Source of the DNA: Minisyncoccota bacterium
GTDB lineage: Bacteria; Patescibacteriota; Minisyncoccia; Phycocordibacterales; JACZSL01
DNA length: 14,461 nt
NCBI GenBank assembly: GCA_028280145.1
Contig: JANQMM010000010.1
Coordinates: 1-14,461, forward strand
Direction: 5' to 3'
A program made the translations under genes and the position numbers. Under the pieces are notes generated by a model. The model searched no databases, had not been told where the DNA came from, and saw only the letters and a program-made list of their open reading frames with translations. This document shows positions 1 through 7,784 of this stretch, in pieces. Numbering within the stretch: position 1 is the stretch's first letter; each line of letters begins with the position of its first letter.

Positions 1-941
1 TCGCATTTGTTGTATTCCACAGAAGTGTGGTTGATTCTCCTGCGGTGATAGAGGCATTGGTTGCTGAAAGAGAGACAGTTGGTGGTGTGGGGGGTGGTGA
101 CGAAGATCCCTGACTAGACAGATCCGCAATCTCTGAATCAGTGAGTGCTCTATTGTAAATACGAATTTCATCAACGGCACCCTTAAACGGTTGTGCCGGT
201 CGATGATCGACACCAACATGCAAATCTTCGCCACGTGCAACAATTGAAGAACTAAGATTGAACGCACCCGCCTCTGTGCCATTGATGTATATCCTTAGCG
301 ACGAACCGTCATAGACACATGCAACATGATGCCACTCACCAAACGACGGAACATTTGCTTTTATCCTTTTGAGCCCCGCGGTAGTTCCAAGAAGACAATC
401 GAATTTATTGCCTCCATTTTGATCAATCTCCAGCGCGTATTGATGAAAATCTCCACTCGCCGCATGTTTTGCAAAAACCACGTCATCAGATGAAGTGTTA
501 ACCGGCTTTACCCACATCACAAAAGAGATTTGGGTACCACTGATATCAAGAAGCGAGCTGTTTGGAATGCTAACACTAGTATTTACCGTTCCATCAAATG
601 AAAGGGCGCTACCAACCACCCCGGAAACCCAGGATGCCCCGTTTATCGCTCCGGTATGATTGTTTGCCGAGTCACTCGCAACACTCCCGCTTCCCTCATC
701 AAACGACCAGTGCGCGACAAGCGCATTATCAAAATCAGTGATTGCCGCTGTTTGTGAACTCGGAAGTACAGCGAGTAGATCCCTCAGAAATGACTGTATC
801 GATTCAAGTTGTGCTCCTATACCTGCAAGCTGAGTATGTACATTTGATTGTGTTGATTGTGCGTGCACAAAAGAAACTGTTCCCGAGACCAGCACTAGAA
901 AAAACAAAAAAGAAAGGAGTGTACGAACAAATAAACGCATT
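1..941 (-). CDS. Secreted LamG/concanavalin A-like domain protein, C-terminus cut by window edge
   Basis: Read from an ATG at 941-939; 313 codons are visible and the frame is still open at base 1, so the C-terminus is missing. Residues 1-27 form a signal peptide: basic start (MRLFVR), hydrophobic core, likely cleavage after SFVHA. Residues about 72-278 are a LamG-type jelly roll: an opening ALVAHWSFDEGSG block, a central EWHHVACVYDG strand, and the closing GAVDEIRIYNRALTDSEI block typical of the fold. A Ser/Pro linker (SSPPPTPPT) then leads into the start of an Ig-like module (VSLSATNASITAGESTTLLW), a combination common in large CPR surface proteins. It probably acts outside the cell in carbohydrate or protein binding. 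No good Shine-Dalgarno precedes the ATG; a terminator hairpin at 960-989 separates it from the upstream glycosyl gene. The domain call is firm; the ligand is unknown. Confidence 0.85.
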
Positions 942-959
942 AAAATATACCCAAAGAGT

Positions 960-989
960 AAAAAAACGAGCGTTCGCTAAAACGAACGC
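960..989 (-). terminator. Intrinsic terminator after the sugar transferase gene
   Basis: On the minus strand a 7-bp stem (GCGTTCG / CGAACGC, plus positions 970-976 and 983-989) with loop TTTTAG is followed by TCGTTTTTTT. It lies about 90 bases past the stop of the 1078-2427 gene and just before the LamG gene start, so it probably ends the sugar transferase transcript. Stem and U-run are directly visible. Confidence 0.75.
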
Positions 990-1077
990 ATGATGTTCCG
1001 CCAGCCTTATGATAATACGGGGTACCTGAGGTAGGCAAACGAGTTTATGCACAAATACCCCTCTCTCAAAGACTTAT

Positions 1078-2427
1078 TTATAGCCCGCTTCGTGACAGTA
1101 AGGTTTTAACCGTTTGTAGCGCAATTTGTATATCGAGAAAGATGGATCTGTTCTTCACGTAGTACAGATCATAGGAGAGTTTGTTCGCTGTCTTTGAAAA
1201 ATCAATGCCGTGGTGCGGATGCTCTCCCTGGATCTGTGCCCACCCGGAGAGTCCCGGTTTTATAAGGTGTCGCGCATTGTAGTATGGGATCTCCTCGGCA
1301 TACTTATTCACCGCATCCTGGAATTCCGAACGAGGTCCGATAAGTGAAAGCGATCCTCCCAATACATTCCATAGTTGTGGCAATTCATCGATACGCGTTC
1401 GTCGTAGAAAGTCACCCACTTTGGTTACTTCATTTTTAACCGAATCGTCCCATTTTCCCATATCGTTTGCAAATGTCATTGTTCTGAATTTAAACAACTT
1501 CACCGGTCTGTTATTCTTTCCAACACGCTCCTGGATGCTAAAAAGTTCGCCTTTGCCCTCCATCCGCATTGCAATAAATACAAACGGATACACAAGTAGC
1601 GAAGGTATCAACAGAATCGTCGAAACGACGATATCGAATATCCTTTTTGACACGTCATAAAACGGCTTTGATGAAAGCGCGAGATTGTCTATGAGCCAAT
1701 TATTTGTCACAAACGGAACCGGAACACGCTCAAAGATATCTTCATACACCCGACTCAGATCAATAAATTGTATGTCCGAAAAAAGATGTGAATACAATGC
1801 CGGAAGGGCTGGCACAACCCGTTCATCTTTTGCGTCTATGACAATGGCGCTTACTTTTGTGTCATGTACCGCCTCCTCTACCCCAGAGACAAGCTCGTTT
1901 GGGTTTACTTCATCAAGATCAATAGATGCAACAAATTCCAAACTATATATAGTATTGTTGTTAACCTCTTCGGACACCTCCCGCATTTCCGCACCACTTC
2001 CGATGATGAGCGTTCGTTGTGTTCTTTTTTTGCTTATCTTATGTACAAGTATAAGCCGCCAATACACGATCACACCAAAAGAAATGATGAGGTATATCAA
2101 AAGATTGGTTTTCGGTGCAATACCAAAGTAAGGAATCGCAAAGAAAAACGTCGCGGCCAAAAGAATGTTTATTATCTGCGCGCGCAGAATCACTCCCGGA
2201 AGTTTTCGCTTAAAGAGAACCGTGTGTTTTCTATATAATCCTGCAATCGCAAAAACCAGTAGCCAAACAATGAAAAGAAACGAAAATGGCACAAAGTGGT
2301 TATACCAAATATCGCCACCCGGTACCTCCAGATAACGCACCAGAAGCGTCAACCATAATGAGACCAAAAACACAAGAATATCCCCCAAAAGCAGGATAAT
2401 TGGCTCTTTTTTGCCATATATTGTCAT
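1078..2427 (-). CDS. Polyprenyl glycosylphosphotransferase (WbaP/WcaJ-type sugar-1-phosphate transferase)
   Basis: This 449-residue protein should transfer a sugar-1-phosphate from a nucleotide sugar to undecaprenyl phosphate, the first committed step of a surface polysaccharide or glycan, at the inner face of the membrane. The N-terminal part has four hydrophobic segments (about 9-30, 46-64, 82-101, 107-128), then a soluble CoA-binding-like region (about 138-240, starting RTLIIGSGAE). From about 259 comes the bacterial sugar transferase domain: KRIFDIVVS re-entrant helix, KFRTM (313-317), RTRIDELPQLWNVL (343-356) with the catalytic Asp-Glu pair, LIGPRSE (362-368) and KPGLSGWAQI. Length fits the long PglC/WcaJ-like family. 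It is divergent from a GT4 glycosyltransferase, forming one glycan module. The start has no convincing Shine-Dalgarno. The sugar specificity cannot be read from sequence. Confidence 0.93.
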   Translation of the reverse strand: MTIYGKKEPIILLLGDILVFLVSLWLTLLVRYLEVPGGDIWYNHFVPFSFLFIVWLLVFAIAGLYRKHTVLFKRKLPGVILRAQIINILLAATFFFAIPYFGIAPKTNLLIYLIISFGVIVYWRLILVHKISKKRTQRTLIIGSGAEMREVSEEVNNNTIYSLEFVASIDLDEVNPNELVSGVEEAVHDTKVSAIVIDAKDERVVPALPALYSHLFSDIQFIDLSRVYEDIFERVPVPFVTNNWLIDNLALSSKPFYDVSKRIFDIVVSTILLIPSLLVYPFVFIAMRMEGKGELFSIQERVGKNNRPVKLFKFRTMTFANDMGKWDDSVKNEVTKVGDFLRRTRIDELPQLWNVLGGSLSLIGPRSEFQDAVNKYAEEIPYYNARHLIKPGLSGWAQIQGEHPHHGIDFSKTANKLSYDLYYVKNRSIFLDIQIALQTVKTLLSRSGL

Positions 2428-2518
2428 AGTGTGATATCACCATACTACAACAACCTCAAACTGGAGCAAGTTGCAAGACAATGTAGAATTAAAGAGAATA
2501 TGAGACTGAATCTGGCAT

Positions 2519-3682
2519 ATGCAAGATAACATAAAGCAAAAAAAGAAACTCATGCTTATCGTCACGAAAAGCAATTGGGGTGGTGCTCAGCGGTATGTAT
2601 TTGATTTGGCAACACACGTGCCGAAAAGCGCATTTGATGTAACTGTTGTCTGCGGTGGAGATGGAGAATTGGTAAAGCAACTCAAAGCACAAAGTATTCG
2701 TGTTATTCAATTGAGTGGTCTGGCTCGAGACATTAACATATACAACGAATTCAAAGTGTTCTTTCAACTGGGAGCAATATTTCGCAAAGAAGCACCGGAC
2801 ATCGTACATTTGAACAGCTCCAAAATAGGAGGGCTTGGCGCGCTTGCCGGCAGATTTGCCGGAATTCCCAAAATCATTTTCACCGCACACGGATGGGCCT
2901 TCAATGAAGATCGAAGTGTCGTATCAAAATTGATTATTCGTTTTCTTTCGTGGATTACTGCCGTTCTCTGTCATCGTACGATAACGATTTCGCGCAAAGA
3001 ACAAAAACAGACGCTTTCATTCCCTTTCATTTCCGATGCAAAAGTACGCATGATCTATATCGGTATTCCACATCAACAATACCTACCTCAAAATGCCGCC
3101 CGACATCTCATCCTTGAGCGTACAAAAAACGAAACAAGACCACACACCCTCTGGGTAGGTAGTCTGGGAGAACTACATGGAAACAAAGGGCATATTTATT
3201 CGCTTGAAGCAATAAAACACATGCACGAAAGCGGTATGGACATTTTTTATTGCATCATCGGCGAGGGAGAAAAGAGAGCTGAATTCGAAGCGTACATAAA
3301 AGCAAATGATATGGAGAAGTATTGTGTACTTCCCGGCACCATTCCAACAGACACGTCAGGTTCCACACTACTTAAAGCCTTTGATGTATTTATTTTTCCT
3401 TCACTTAAGGAGGGGCTTCCCTTTGCGGTACTTGAGGCGCTACAAGCCGAAGTCCCGATCATAGCATCAAAGGTCGGCGGTATTCCGGAGATTATTGAGA
3501 GTAAAAAAAACGGACTGTTAATACCGCCAAAGAATGTATTTGAAATTCGCACAGCGCTTGAATCTGTACTTCCCGATAAGGATATAAAAGAAGGTTACCG
3601 CCTTAAGGGAAAAAAGTGTGTTCAGAAAAAGTTTACTCTGGAGGCAATGTTGCACGCAACGCTTCTTGAATATGAAAACTAG
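2519..3682 (+). CDS. Glycosyltransferase family 4 (GT-B fold)
   Basis: This 387-residue retaining glycosyltransferase probably extends a lipid-linked or surface glycan using a nucleotide sugar. The N-terminal Rossmann half starts KLMLIVTKSNWGGAQRYVFDLA with the acceptor-side GGAQRYV loop (21-27). The C-terminal half has WVGSLGELHGNKGH (the family's usual G-R-L..KG motif in altered form), a Gly-rich IIGEGEKRAEFE, and the EX7E motif at E298-E306 (KEGLPFAVLEAL) followed by IIASKVGGIPEII and NGLLIPP, which hold the nucleotide diphosphate sugar. The start at 2519 gives a short basic leader; a start at the internal ATG of KLMLIV is possible. It is divergent from the sugar transferase across 91 bases in which I see no strong promoter, and convergent with rodA, 15 bases away with no clear terminator. 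Confidence 0.93.
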   Translation: MQDNIKQKKKLMLIVTKSNWGGAQRYVFDLATHVPKSAFDVTVVCGGDGELVKQLKAQSIRVIQLSGLARDINIYNEFKVFFQLGAIFRKEAPDIVHLNSSKIGGLGALAGRFAGIPKIIFTAHGWAFNEDRSVVSKLIIRFLSWITAVLCHRTITISRKEQKQTLSFPFISDAKVRMIYIGIPHQQYLPQNAARHLILERTKNETRPHTLWVGSLGELHGNKGHIYSLEAIKHMHESGMDIFYCIIGEGEKRAEFEAYIKANDMEKYCVLPGTIPTDTSGSTLLKAFDVFIFPSLKEGLPFAVLEALQAEVPIIASKVGGIPEIIESKKNGLLIPPKNVFEIRTALESVLPDKDIKEGYRLKGKKCVQKKFTLEAMLHATLLEYEN

Positions 3683-3697
3683 CACACTTCCCGCCTC

Positions 3698-4861
3698 TTA
3701 CGGCTTGATGTCAACACCGATCAACTCATGATCGGTATCTGCGCGCCTGATCGGATGAGCATAGTAACGCATACCCATAAAAATACCAAGTGCGGTGAAT
3801 TCTGTGATCAAATGAGAGCCGCCGTAACTCATAAATGGTAGAGTCGTGCCTGTCACCGGAAGCAGTCCAATGTTCATGCCGACGTGAATAGTGAAATGAC
3901 TCATAAAAAGAATTGCTATACCAATGCCAAAAAGAGTTTCAAAGTTTGAGGCGCCGTAGAGAGAATCCCTGAGTATTCTCCAAATAATGACGCCATAGAG
4001 CATTAACAAAAGGACAACACCAAAGAACCCCCACTCTTCTGCAAATGCCGCAAATATGAAATCAGTTTCATATTCAGGCAAGAACTCTAACCGGGACTGA
4101 GTTCCTCCGCCAATACCCTTCCCCATAAGCTCACCAGAGCCTACCGCGACCTGCGATTGATATGCGTTGTACCCCGCTCCCTGCAAGTCGGTGAGAGGGT
4201 TTAAAAATGTTATGATCCGATCTTTTTGATAATCCTCAAAAACAAAGGTCCACAATCCACCAGCCGTAAATATGCCGATAAGAATGATGATGAGTAGATG
4301 TTTCTGCGAGATGCCGGCGGCAAACGTCATGCCAAGCCAGAGAGAAAGAATGATAATGGCAGAGCCAAAGTCTGGTTGCAGAAAAACAAGAATTGCTATG
4401 ATCGCAGTGTACACCCCCGATATTAAAATGTGCTTGTAGTTGGCAATCTCCACGTGCCTGCGTGAGAAGTATTTTGCAAGAAGTAGCAACATGACGATCT
4501 TTATCGGATCTGACGTTTGTACCGAGAACACGCCCACATCAATCCAGCTTTGCGCCCCAAGAAAGACATCTCCAAAAAGAAGCGTGAAAAGAAGTACCAG
4601 AACAGAAAGTATAAAAAGAGAGATAATGATATTCGTTTTTTTAAGGAAGCGAAAATCAAAAAAGCTGAGTATAAAAAATATCACAACACTGACACCAACC
4701 CAGATGAGTTGCCTCTCAAAAAAGTAATTCTCTCCTGAAAAAGAATTCATCGTAACAAGTCCTGCGGCACAAAGAAGTAACGAAGCAGAAAAAAGGACCC
4801 AGTCAACGCGGCCGGTAAAGTGTATCGCTGTACGTTTGAATATCTGTAGCGAGTCTCCCAT
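3698..4861 (-). CDS. rodA: SEDS-family peptidoglycan glycosyltransferase, RodA-like
   Basis: This polytopic membrane protein of 387 residues should polymerise lipid II into glycan strands, working with a class B PBP encoded elsewhere. About ten hydrophobic segments are present. Signature motifs are QPDFGSA (162-168), LPEYETDFIFAAFAEEWGF (261 onward) with the presumed catalytic Asp267, NIGLLPVTGTTLPF (330-343) and MSYGGS (344-349). The usual Q-P-S-E motif before TM4 reads QTSDPIKI here, a noticeable deviation. RodA rather than FtsW is favoured by overall length and the short C-terminal tail, but the SEDS subfamily assignment is inference. The ATG at 4861 lacks a visible Shine-Dalgarno; the gene begins 26 bases after the VWA gene stop, so the two are probably co-transcribed. 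Confidence 0.93.
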   Translation of the reverse strand: MGDSLQIFKRTAIHFTGRVDWVLFSASLLLCAAGLVTMNSFSGENYFFERQLIWVGVSVVIFFILSFFDFRFLKKTNIIISLFILSVLVLLFTLLFGDVFLGAQSWIDVGVFSVQTSDPIKIVMLLLLAKYFSRRHVEIANYKHILISGVYTAIIAILVFLQPDFGSAIIILSLWLGMTFAAGISQKHLLIIILIGIFTAGGLWTFVFEDYQKDRIITFLNPLTDLQGAGYNAYQSQVAVGSGELMGKGIGGGTQSRLEFLPEYETDFIFAAFAEEWGFFGVVLLLMLYGVIIWRILRDSLYGASNFETLFGIGIAILFMSHFTIHVGMNIGLLPVTGTTLPFMSYGGSHLITEFTALGIFMGMRYYAHPIRRADTDHELIGVDIKP

Positions 4862-4887
4862 TGGAGAAATACTACACCAGAAAGAGA

Positions 4888-6279
4888 CTACTCTACAACT
4901 CTATCAGGAACTCGCGGAATAACGTCGATGATTGCAGGTCCTCGTTCGCAAATAGCATCCGAGATGTTTTCATATACACCAATGAGGTCTTTGCTTGTGC
5001 CTGCTTTGTAGAAATATCTTTCATCAAGCGATTGTGGTGTTGAGGCAAGCTGTTGCAAGAAAGCCGAGTTTACTTCTTCTCCAAGCCCGATCGTATAGAC
5101 CTTGTATCCTAACTGTTTTGCCGCTGCCGCTGCCGAAAGCGCATATGGCTCACCTCCCGGCTCTTCCGGCTCATTGGCAATACCATCAGTAAGGAGAACT
5201 AACACCTTCTCGACACCCTCCCTGTTTCGCTCATCACTTTGCAAAACCCTGTACGCATCAAAGATGCCGGCGCCGGGGTTTGTTGCTCCCAGCTCCTCTT
5301 CGGGAAGAATGGAGACAGCATTAAGTATATTCGTGGTCGCCTCGTGATTGTTTGAAAATGACTGCGCTATAGTTGAATCAGTCGCAAAAGTAATGAGGCC
5401 GGCGCGATCTTGCGCGGTAAGTCGGCTCAGAAAGTCTGCCGCTGCGTTTTTTGCATCAGTAAGTGGTTGTGGCGGATCGTCTCCATCATTGTTCATTGAC
5501 CCAGAAGTATCAAGGAGAAGCATAACGTCAACCGGTACAGTACACGCTTCAAGTTCGGTTTCAAGTGGTTGAGGCCAGGTAAAGACAAGGTCGACCTCAC
5601 TTTTTCTTGGAAGCAGGTCAACAAACGTGCGTGATGTGGCAATTGCATTTCTATTGGCGTTGAAAATAACCGTTACTACCTCGACATCTTTAAACTCCTC
5701 GACTGTGCGGTTTTCAAGCACGGCAGAGAGCCGAGGACGCGTATCGGCACTCGTAAGATTTTTGTCTTTTACGATAAATGGAGATTCGCTTGTAGGGACA
5801 ACTTTCGTCCACTTGTTCTCATCAATAAGTTCAAAAAATGTTCGTCTTGGTTCTTTTCCTCCTTCTGTTTGAATACCGCCTTCAAATATTGGGGAAATCT
5901 TGCCGGCAGTAATGAATGTAGTTCCTTCCCGTTCAGCAATTAATTGATTGCTCGCATCATAGAGCTTGAAAATATATTTAATGTTTTGCACTCCAATATC
6001 AAAGTTTGGATTTTCAATATACGCAACGGCACTGTAGACACCATTTGCGATCTCAAAAGAGCGGCTAAAGAGTACCACCGGATCGGAAGATTGAAACGGA
6101 CAGAGATATAGGCAGTCTCCTCCACAATCCACCCCCGCCTCTGTTGCATTTTGTTTTCCGTCAAAGCAGGTTGGTGGCTCATAGTATGTCACAAAGAGCC
6201 ACCATGCGACCAAAACGGCGAGCACGGTGAGGGTCGTTATGATATACGTAAACCGACGCTTAAGTGACCAGGAAAGCAT
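4888..6279 (-). CDS. Membrane-anchored von Willebrand factor A domain protein
   Basis: This 463-residue protein has one N-terminal membrane helix (about 11-31) after a basic SLKRR stretch, so the rest is likely extracytoplasmic. A Cys-rich knot (CFDGKQNATEAGVDCGGDCLYLCP, Cys at 38, 52, 56 and 60) resembles metazoan-like calcium or disulfide loops seen in CPR surface proteins. Residues about 64-240 are beta-rich, possibly two Ig-like modules. The VWA domain runs about 248-445 with a complete MIDAS: DTSGSM (257-262), Thr333 in GATNPG, and Asp365 in LLTDG, so metal-dependent ligand binding is expected. A short tail (VIPRVPDRVVE) follows. It sits directly upstream of rodA in the same orientation, which suggests a link to wall synthesis or to adhesion; that is inference. 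The ATG has no clear Shine-Dalgarno and lies 84 bases from the divergent RNA transcript start. Confidence 0.9.
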   Translation of the reverse strand: MLSWSLKRRFTYIITTLTVLAVLVAWWLFVTYYEPPTCFDGKQNATEAGVDCGGDCLYLCPFQSSDPVVLFSRSFEIANGVYSAVAYIENPNFDIGVQNIKYIFKLYDASNQLIAEREGTTFITAGKISPIFEGGIQTEGGKEPRRTFFELIDENKWTKVVPTSESPFIVKDKNLTSADTRPRLSAVLENRTVEEFKDVEVVTVIFNANRNAIATSRTFVDLLPRKSEVDLVFTWPQPLETELEACTVPVDVMLLLDTSGSMNNDGDDPPQPLTDAKNAAADFLSRLTAQDRAGLITFATDSTIAQSFSNNHEATTNILNAVSILPEEELGATNPGAGIFDAYRVLQSDERNREGVEKVLVLLTDGIANEPEEPGGEPYALSAAAAAKQLGYKVYTIGLGEEVNSAFLQQLASTPQSLDERYFYKAGTSKDLIGVYENISDAICERGPAIIDVIPRVPDRVVE

Positions 6280-6329
6280 TGCTTATATTGTAACAGCTGT
6301 AGGCGGCTCAACATAGCCAAATAAAACAC

Positions 6330-6357
6330 TTGACAAATAAAGTGACGATGGTATCAT
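6330..6357 (+). promoter_or_regulatory. Sigma-70 type promoter of the structured RNA
   Basis: A perfect -35 box TTGACA (6330-6335), a 16-bp spacer and a TATCAT -10 box (6352-6357) predict a start near 6364, exactly where a GC-rich structured stretch begins. No open reading frame with coding character follows, which supports a non-coding transcript. Confidence 0.7.
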
Positions 6358-6363
6358 CGATTG

Positions 6364-6627
6364 AGCGATAGGGGTGCTGGTTCATCATCCCGATCCGGCC
6401 AGCCGGCAAATCAGTACGGGCTAACTTTGTTCGCCCGACCGTGACCCGCTTATTTTTCTCGGGAATACGGTGACCTATTCAGGCAAGTAGCCGGCCGCCG
6501 TTACAGAGCGCACGCCCTGTGCGCACCCATGGACCGCGGGAGACGACGATCCCGTTCCCACCCTCCGCGTCCACAGGGACATAGGAGGGATGCCCGCCCC
6601 GGCGGCCGCAAGGCTGCCGGGGTTTTT
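6364..6627 (+). ncRNA. Unclassified structured RNA, about 264 nt
   Basis: A GC-rich block in an AT-richer neighbourhood is bounded by a near-consensus promoter and an intrinsic terminator. It has many potential helices: CGGGC..GCCCG (around 6408-6428), ACCGTGACCCG with CGGGAATACGGT (about 6440-6473), GCGCAC gccct GTGCGC (about 6508-6524), and a long arm TGGAC..GCGGG with CTCCGCGTCCA (about 6530-6572) containing an inner GGGA/TCCC. Long-range pairings are possible: CATCCC (near 6376) with GGGATG (near 6588), CCTAT with ATAGG, and CCCTGTG with CACAGGG, the last competing with the GCGCAC hairpin. I do not see the conserved signatures of RNase P RNA, tmRNA or SRP RNA. 6S RNA cannot be excluded by sequence alone, but the branched shape argues against it. 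The transcript converges on the rRNA operon. Function unknown. Confidence 0.65.
6597..6627 (+). terminator. Intrinsic terminator of the structured RNA
   Basis: A GC-rich hairpin (CCCCGGC and GCCGGGG arms around GGCCGCAAGGCT) is followed on the plus strand by TTTTT. The U-run is on this side only, so polarity matches the upstream promoter and not the rRNA operon. Confidence 0.85.
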
Positions 6628-6633
6628 ACATAA

Positions 6634-6771
6634 AAAACGAGCACAAAATACTGGCGACGACCTACTCTCCCGCAAAGCAGTACCATCGGCGCTAGCAGGC
6701 TTGACTTCCGAGTTCGGAAAGGGATCGGGTATACCCCTGCTGCCAAATCACCAGTATTTTGTGCTCGTTTT
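6634..6771 (-). repeat. Perfect 21-bp inverted repeat bracketing 5S rRNA
   Basis: Positions 6634-6654 and 6751-6771 are exact reverse complements (arms contain ACGAGCACAAAATACTGG). The inner part is helix I of 5S; the outer part forms a precursor processing stalk of the kind cut by RNase III or RNase E/M5-type enzymes. On the minus strand the distal arm runs into GCTCGTTTTTTATG, so the same stalk may also serve as the operon's intrinsic terminator. Confidence 0.8.
6648..6757 (-). rRNA. rrf: 5S ribosomal RNA
   Basis: On the minus strand the conserved loop blocks CCGAACTCGGAAGTCAAG and GCGCCGATGGTACTG are present, closed by helix I ATACTGG..CCAGTAT. Length is about 110 nt, slightly short for the usual 115-120. 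The exact ends are set by the helix and could differ by a few bases. It is the last gene of the operon, after tRNA-Pro. Confidence 0.95.
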
Positions 6772-6855
6772 AAAAACTATACTATCTTACCTGCACATAT
6801 ATACGTGCAACATCACGTTGCACCGTTTTTCATATACCCACAAAGAACAAAGGTG

Positions 6856-6933
6856 TGGTCGGGGTGAGTGGATTTGAACCACCGACCGTATGGCTCCCAA
6901 AGCCATCGCTCTACCAGGCTGAGCTACACCCCG
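6856..6933 (-). tRNA. tRNA-Pro (anticodon TGG)
   Basis: A full cloverleaf on the minus strand: acceptor CGGGGTG/CACCCCG, D-stem GCTC/GAGC, anticodon stem ATGGC/GCCAT with loop TTTGGGA (anticodon TGG), T-arm GGTGG TTCAAAT CCACT, discriminator A and an encoded CCA (6856-6858). It lies between 23S and 5S and is co-transcribed with them. Confidence 0.95.
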
Positions 6934-7103
6934 ACGCATATATGTGAAGGTAAGTACAATCAATCACAAGTTGATTTACAGAATTCCTAGCAAGATTGAA
7001 CGACGAATTAGTACCCTTCGGCTAAACACATCACTGTGCGTACACCTTGGGCCTATCACCTAGTCATCTTCTAGGGGTCTTAATGATTTCTTATCTTGAA
7101 GTT

Positions 7104-7136
<33 letters not shown>

Positions 7137-7417
7137 ATTCCCAACATAGCTACCCAGCGGTGCTCCTGGCGGAACAGCTGGTAGACCAGAGGTTAGTTCA
7201 TCCGGGTCCTCTCGTACTACGGACAAATCTTCTCAAAAATCGACGCCTACAGCAGATAGAGACCAACCTGTCTCACGCAAATGTAGCACTAAGTACTTGA
7301 ATTACCAGCACTTAGTACACCGCCATTACTGGCGGGATCGGACTATCTCACTCTTCTAATCGCTAAAGTGCTAAGCACTAAGGACTAGAATAGCTAACAT
7401 GTAGTCTCTACGGGCGG

Positions 7418-7445
7418 TTATGAACTTCGTGGAAGAAGTTCACAA
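7418..7445 (-). repeat. Hairpin in the intron resembling the intervening-sequence stem base
   Basis: On the minus strand TTGTGAACTTC and GAAGTTCATAA form an 11-bp hairpin (one G-U) around a 6-nt loop. It matches the base of the helix 25 and helix 45 insertion stems (TTGTGAATTT / AAATTCATAA) except at one position, where a T-A pair is replaced by C-G, a compensated change. Confidence 0.6.
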
Positions 7446-7590
7446 TCTTCCCTCGGTATTGACCTTTCTTAACTAAAAGCTGTGTGCTCACGATTAAGAT
7501 GTTAGGCTTCTACCGATATCAGTTAGCTTCTCCTCGTCATAATTACATGACGGGCCGCCGTGATAAGGTTGCTATATCTTTTCATACTCT

Positions 7591-7611
7591 GGCCTAGATA
7601 CGTTCTAAGCC
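7591..7611 (-). repeat. Intron copy of the 21-nt palindrome found at the rRNA promoter
   Basis: On the minus strand the arms GGCTTAGA and TCTAGGCC enclose loop ACGTA. This is 20 of 21 identical to the two copies at 11536-11585; the single change keeps pairing as T-G. A more diverged relative (arms GGTCGAGA, TCTAGACC) lies at 7693-7713 in the same intron. Confidence 0.75.
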
Positions 7612-7751
7612 AAAGATACTTATTTTGACGAAAATACCTTGAATTATATGTCGTTTTCAGAGTGTGAACTCAGACGGTTCAATGCACTTGTGGTCTAGAT
7701 CGTATCTCGACCAAAATGCGCTGAACGGTCTGAACCCAGCTCGCGTACCTT

Positions 7752-7784
<33 letters not shown>

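Larger units (their letters stand above)
7278..7724 (-). other. ORF-less group I intron at the 23S site equivalent to E. coli 2593
   Basis: E. coli reads GAACGTCGTGAGACAG here. In this gene GACCGT (ending at 7725) and CGTGAGACAG (starting at 7277) are separated by 447 nt. The 5' exon ends in T and the intron ends in G, as group I splicing requires. Core motifs are visible on the minus strand: the 5' P7 strand in GTAGAGACTACATG (near 7405) and the 3' P7 strand in GAGATAGTCC (near 7343), followed by a P9 hairpin CCGCCAGTAATGGCGG. The site is the I-CreI intron site of chloroplast LSU genes (established knowledge). No reading frame for a homing endonuclease is present. I could not resolve a clean P1 with the expected G-U pair at the 5' splice site, so the 5' border is given by exon homology. 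Confidence 0.85.

Noticed and set aside
742..993. Plus-strand 83-codon frame
   Set aside because: It lies antisense to the LamG gene's signal peptide and over a terminator; it lacks a ribosome-binding site.
1685..2238. Plus-strand frames opposite the sugar transferase gene
   Set aside because: They are shadows of the strongly conserved minus-strand coding frame.
6364..6627. RNase P RNA, tmRNA or SRP RNA
   Set aside because: The GAGGAAAGTCC-type, tRNA-like end, and GGAAGGAAGCAG-type signatures of these families are not found on either strand.
6475..6877. Open frames of 66-95 codons over the GC-rich block and 5S
   Set aside because: They overlap on both strands, follow from GC content, and conflict with clear RNA features.
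7278..7724. Possible homing endonuclease gene in the intron
   Set aside because: All frames are short and interrupted; no LAGLIDADG, HNH or GIY-YIG motif is visible.
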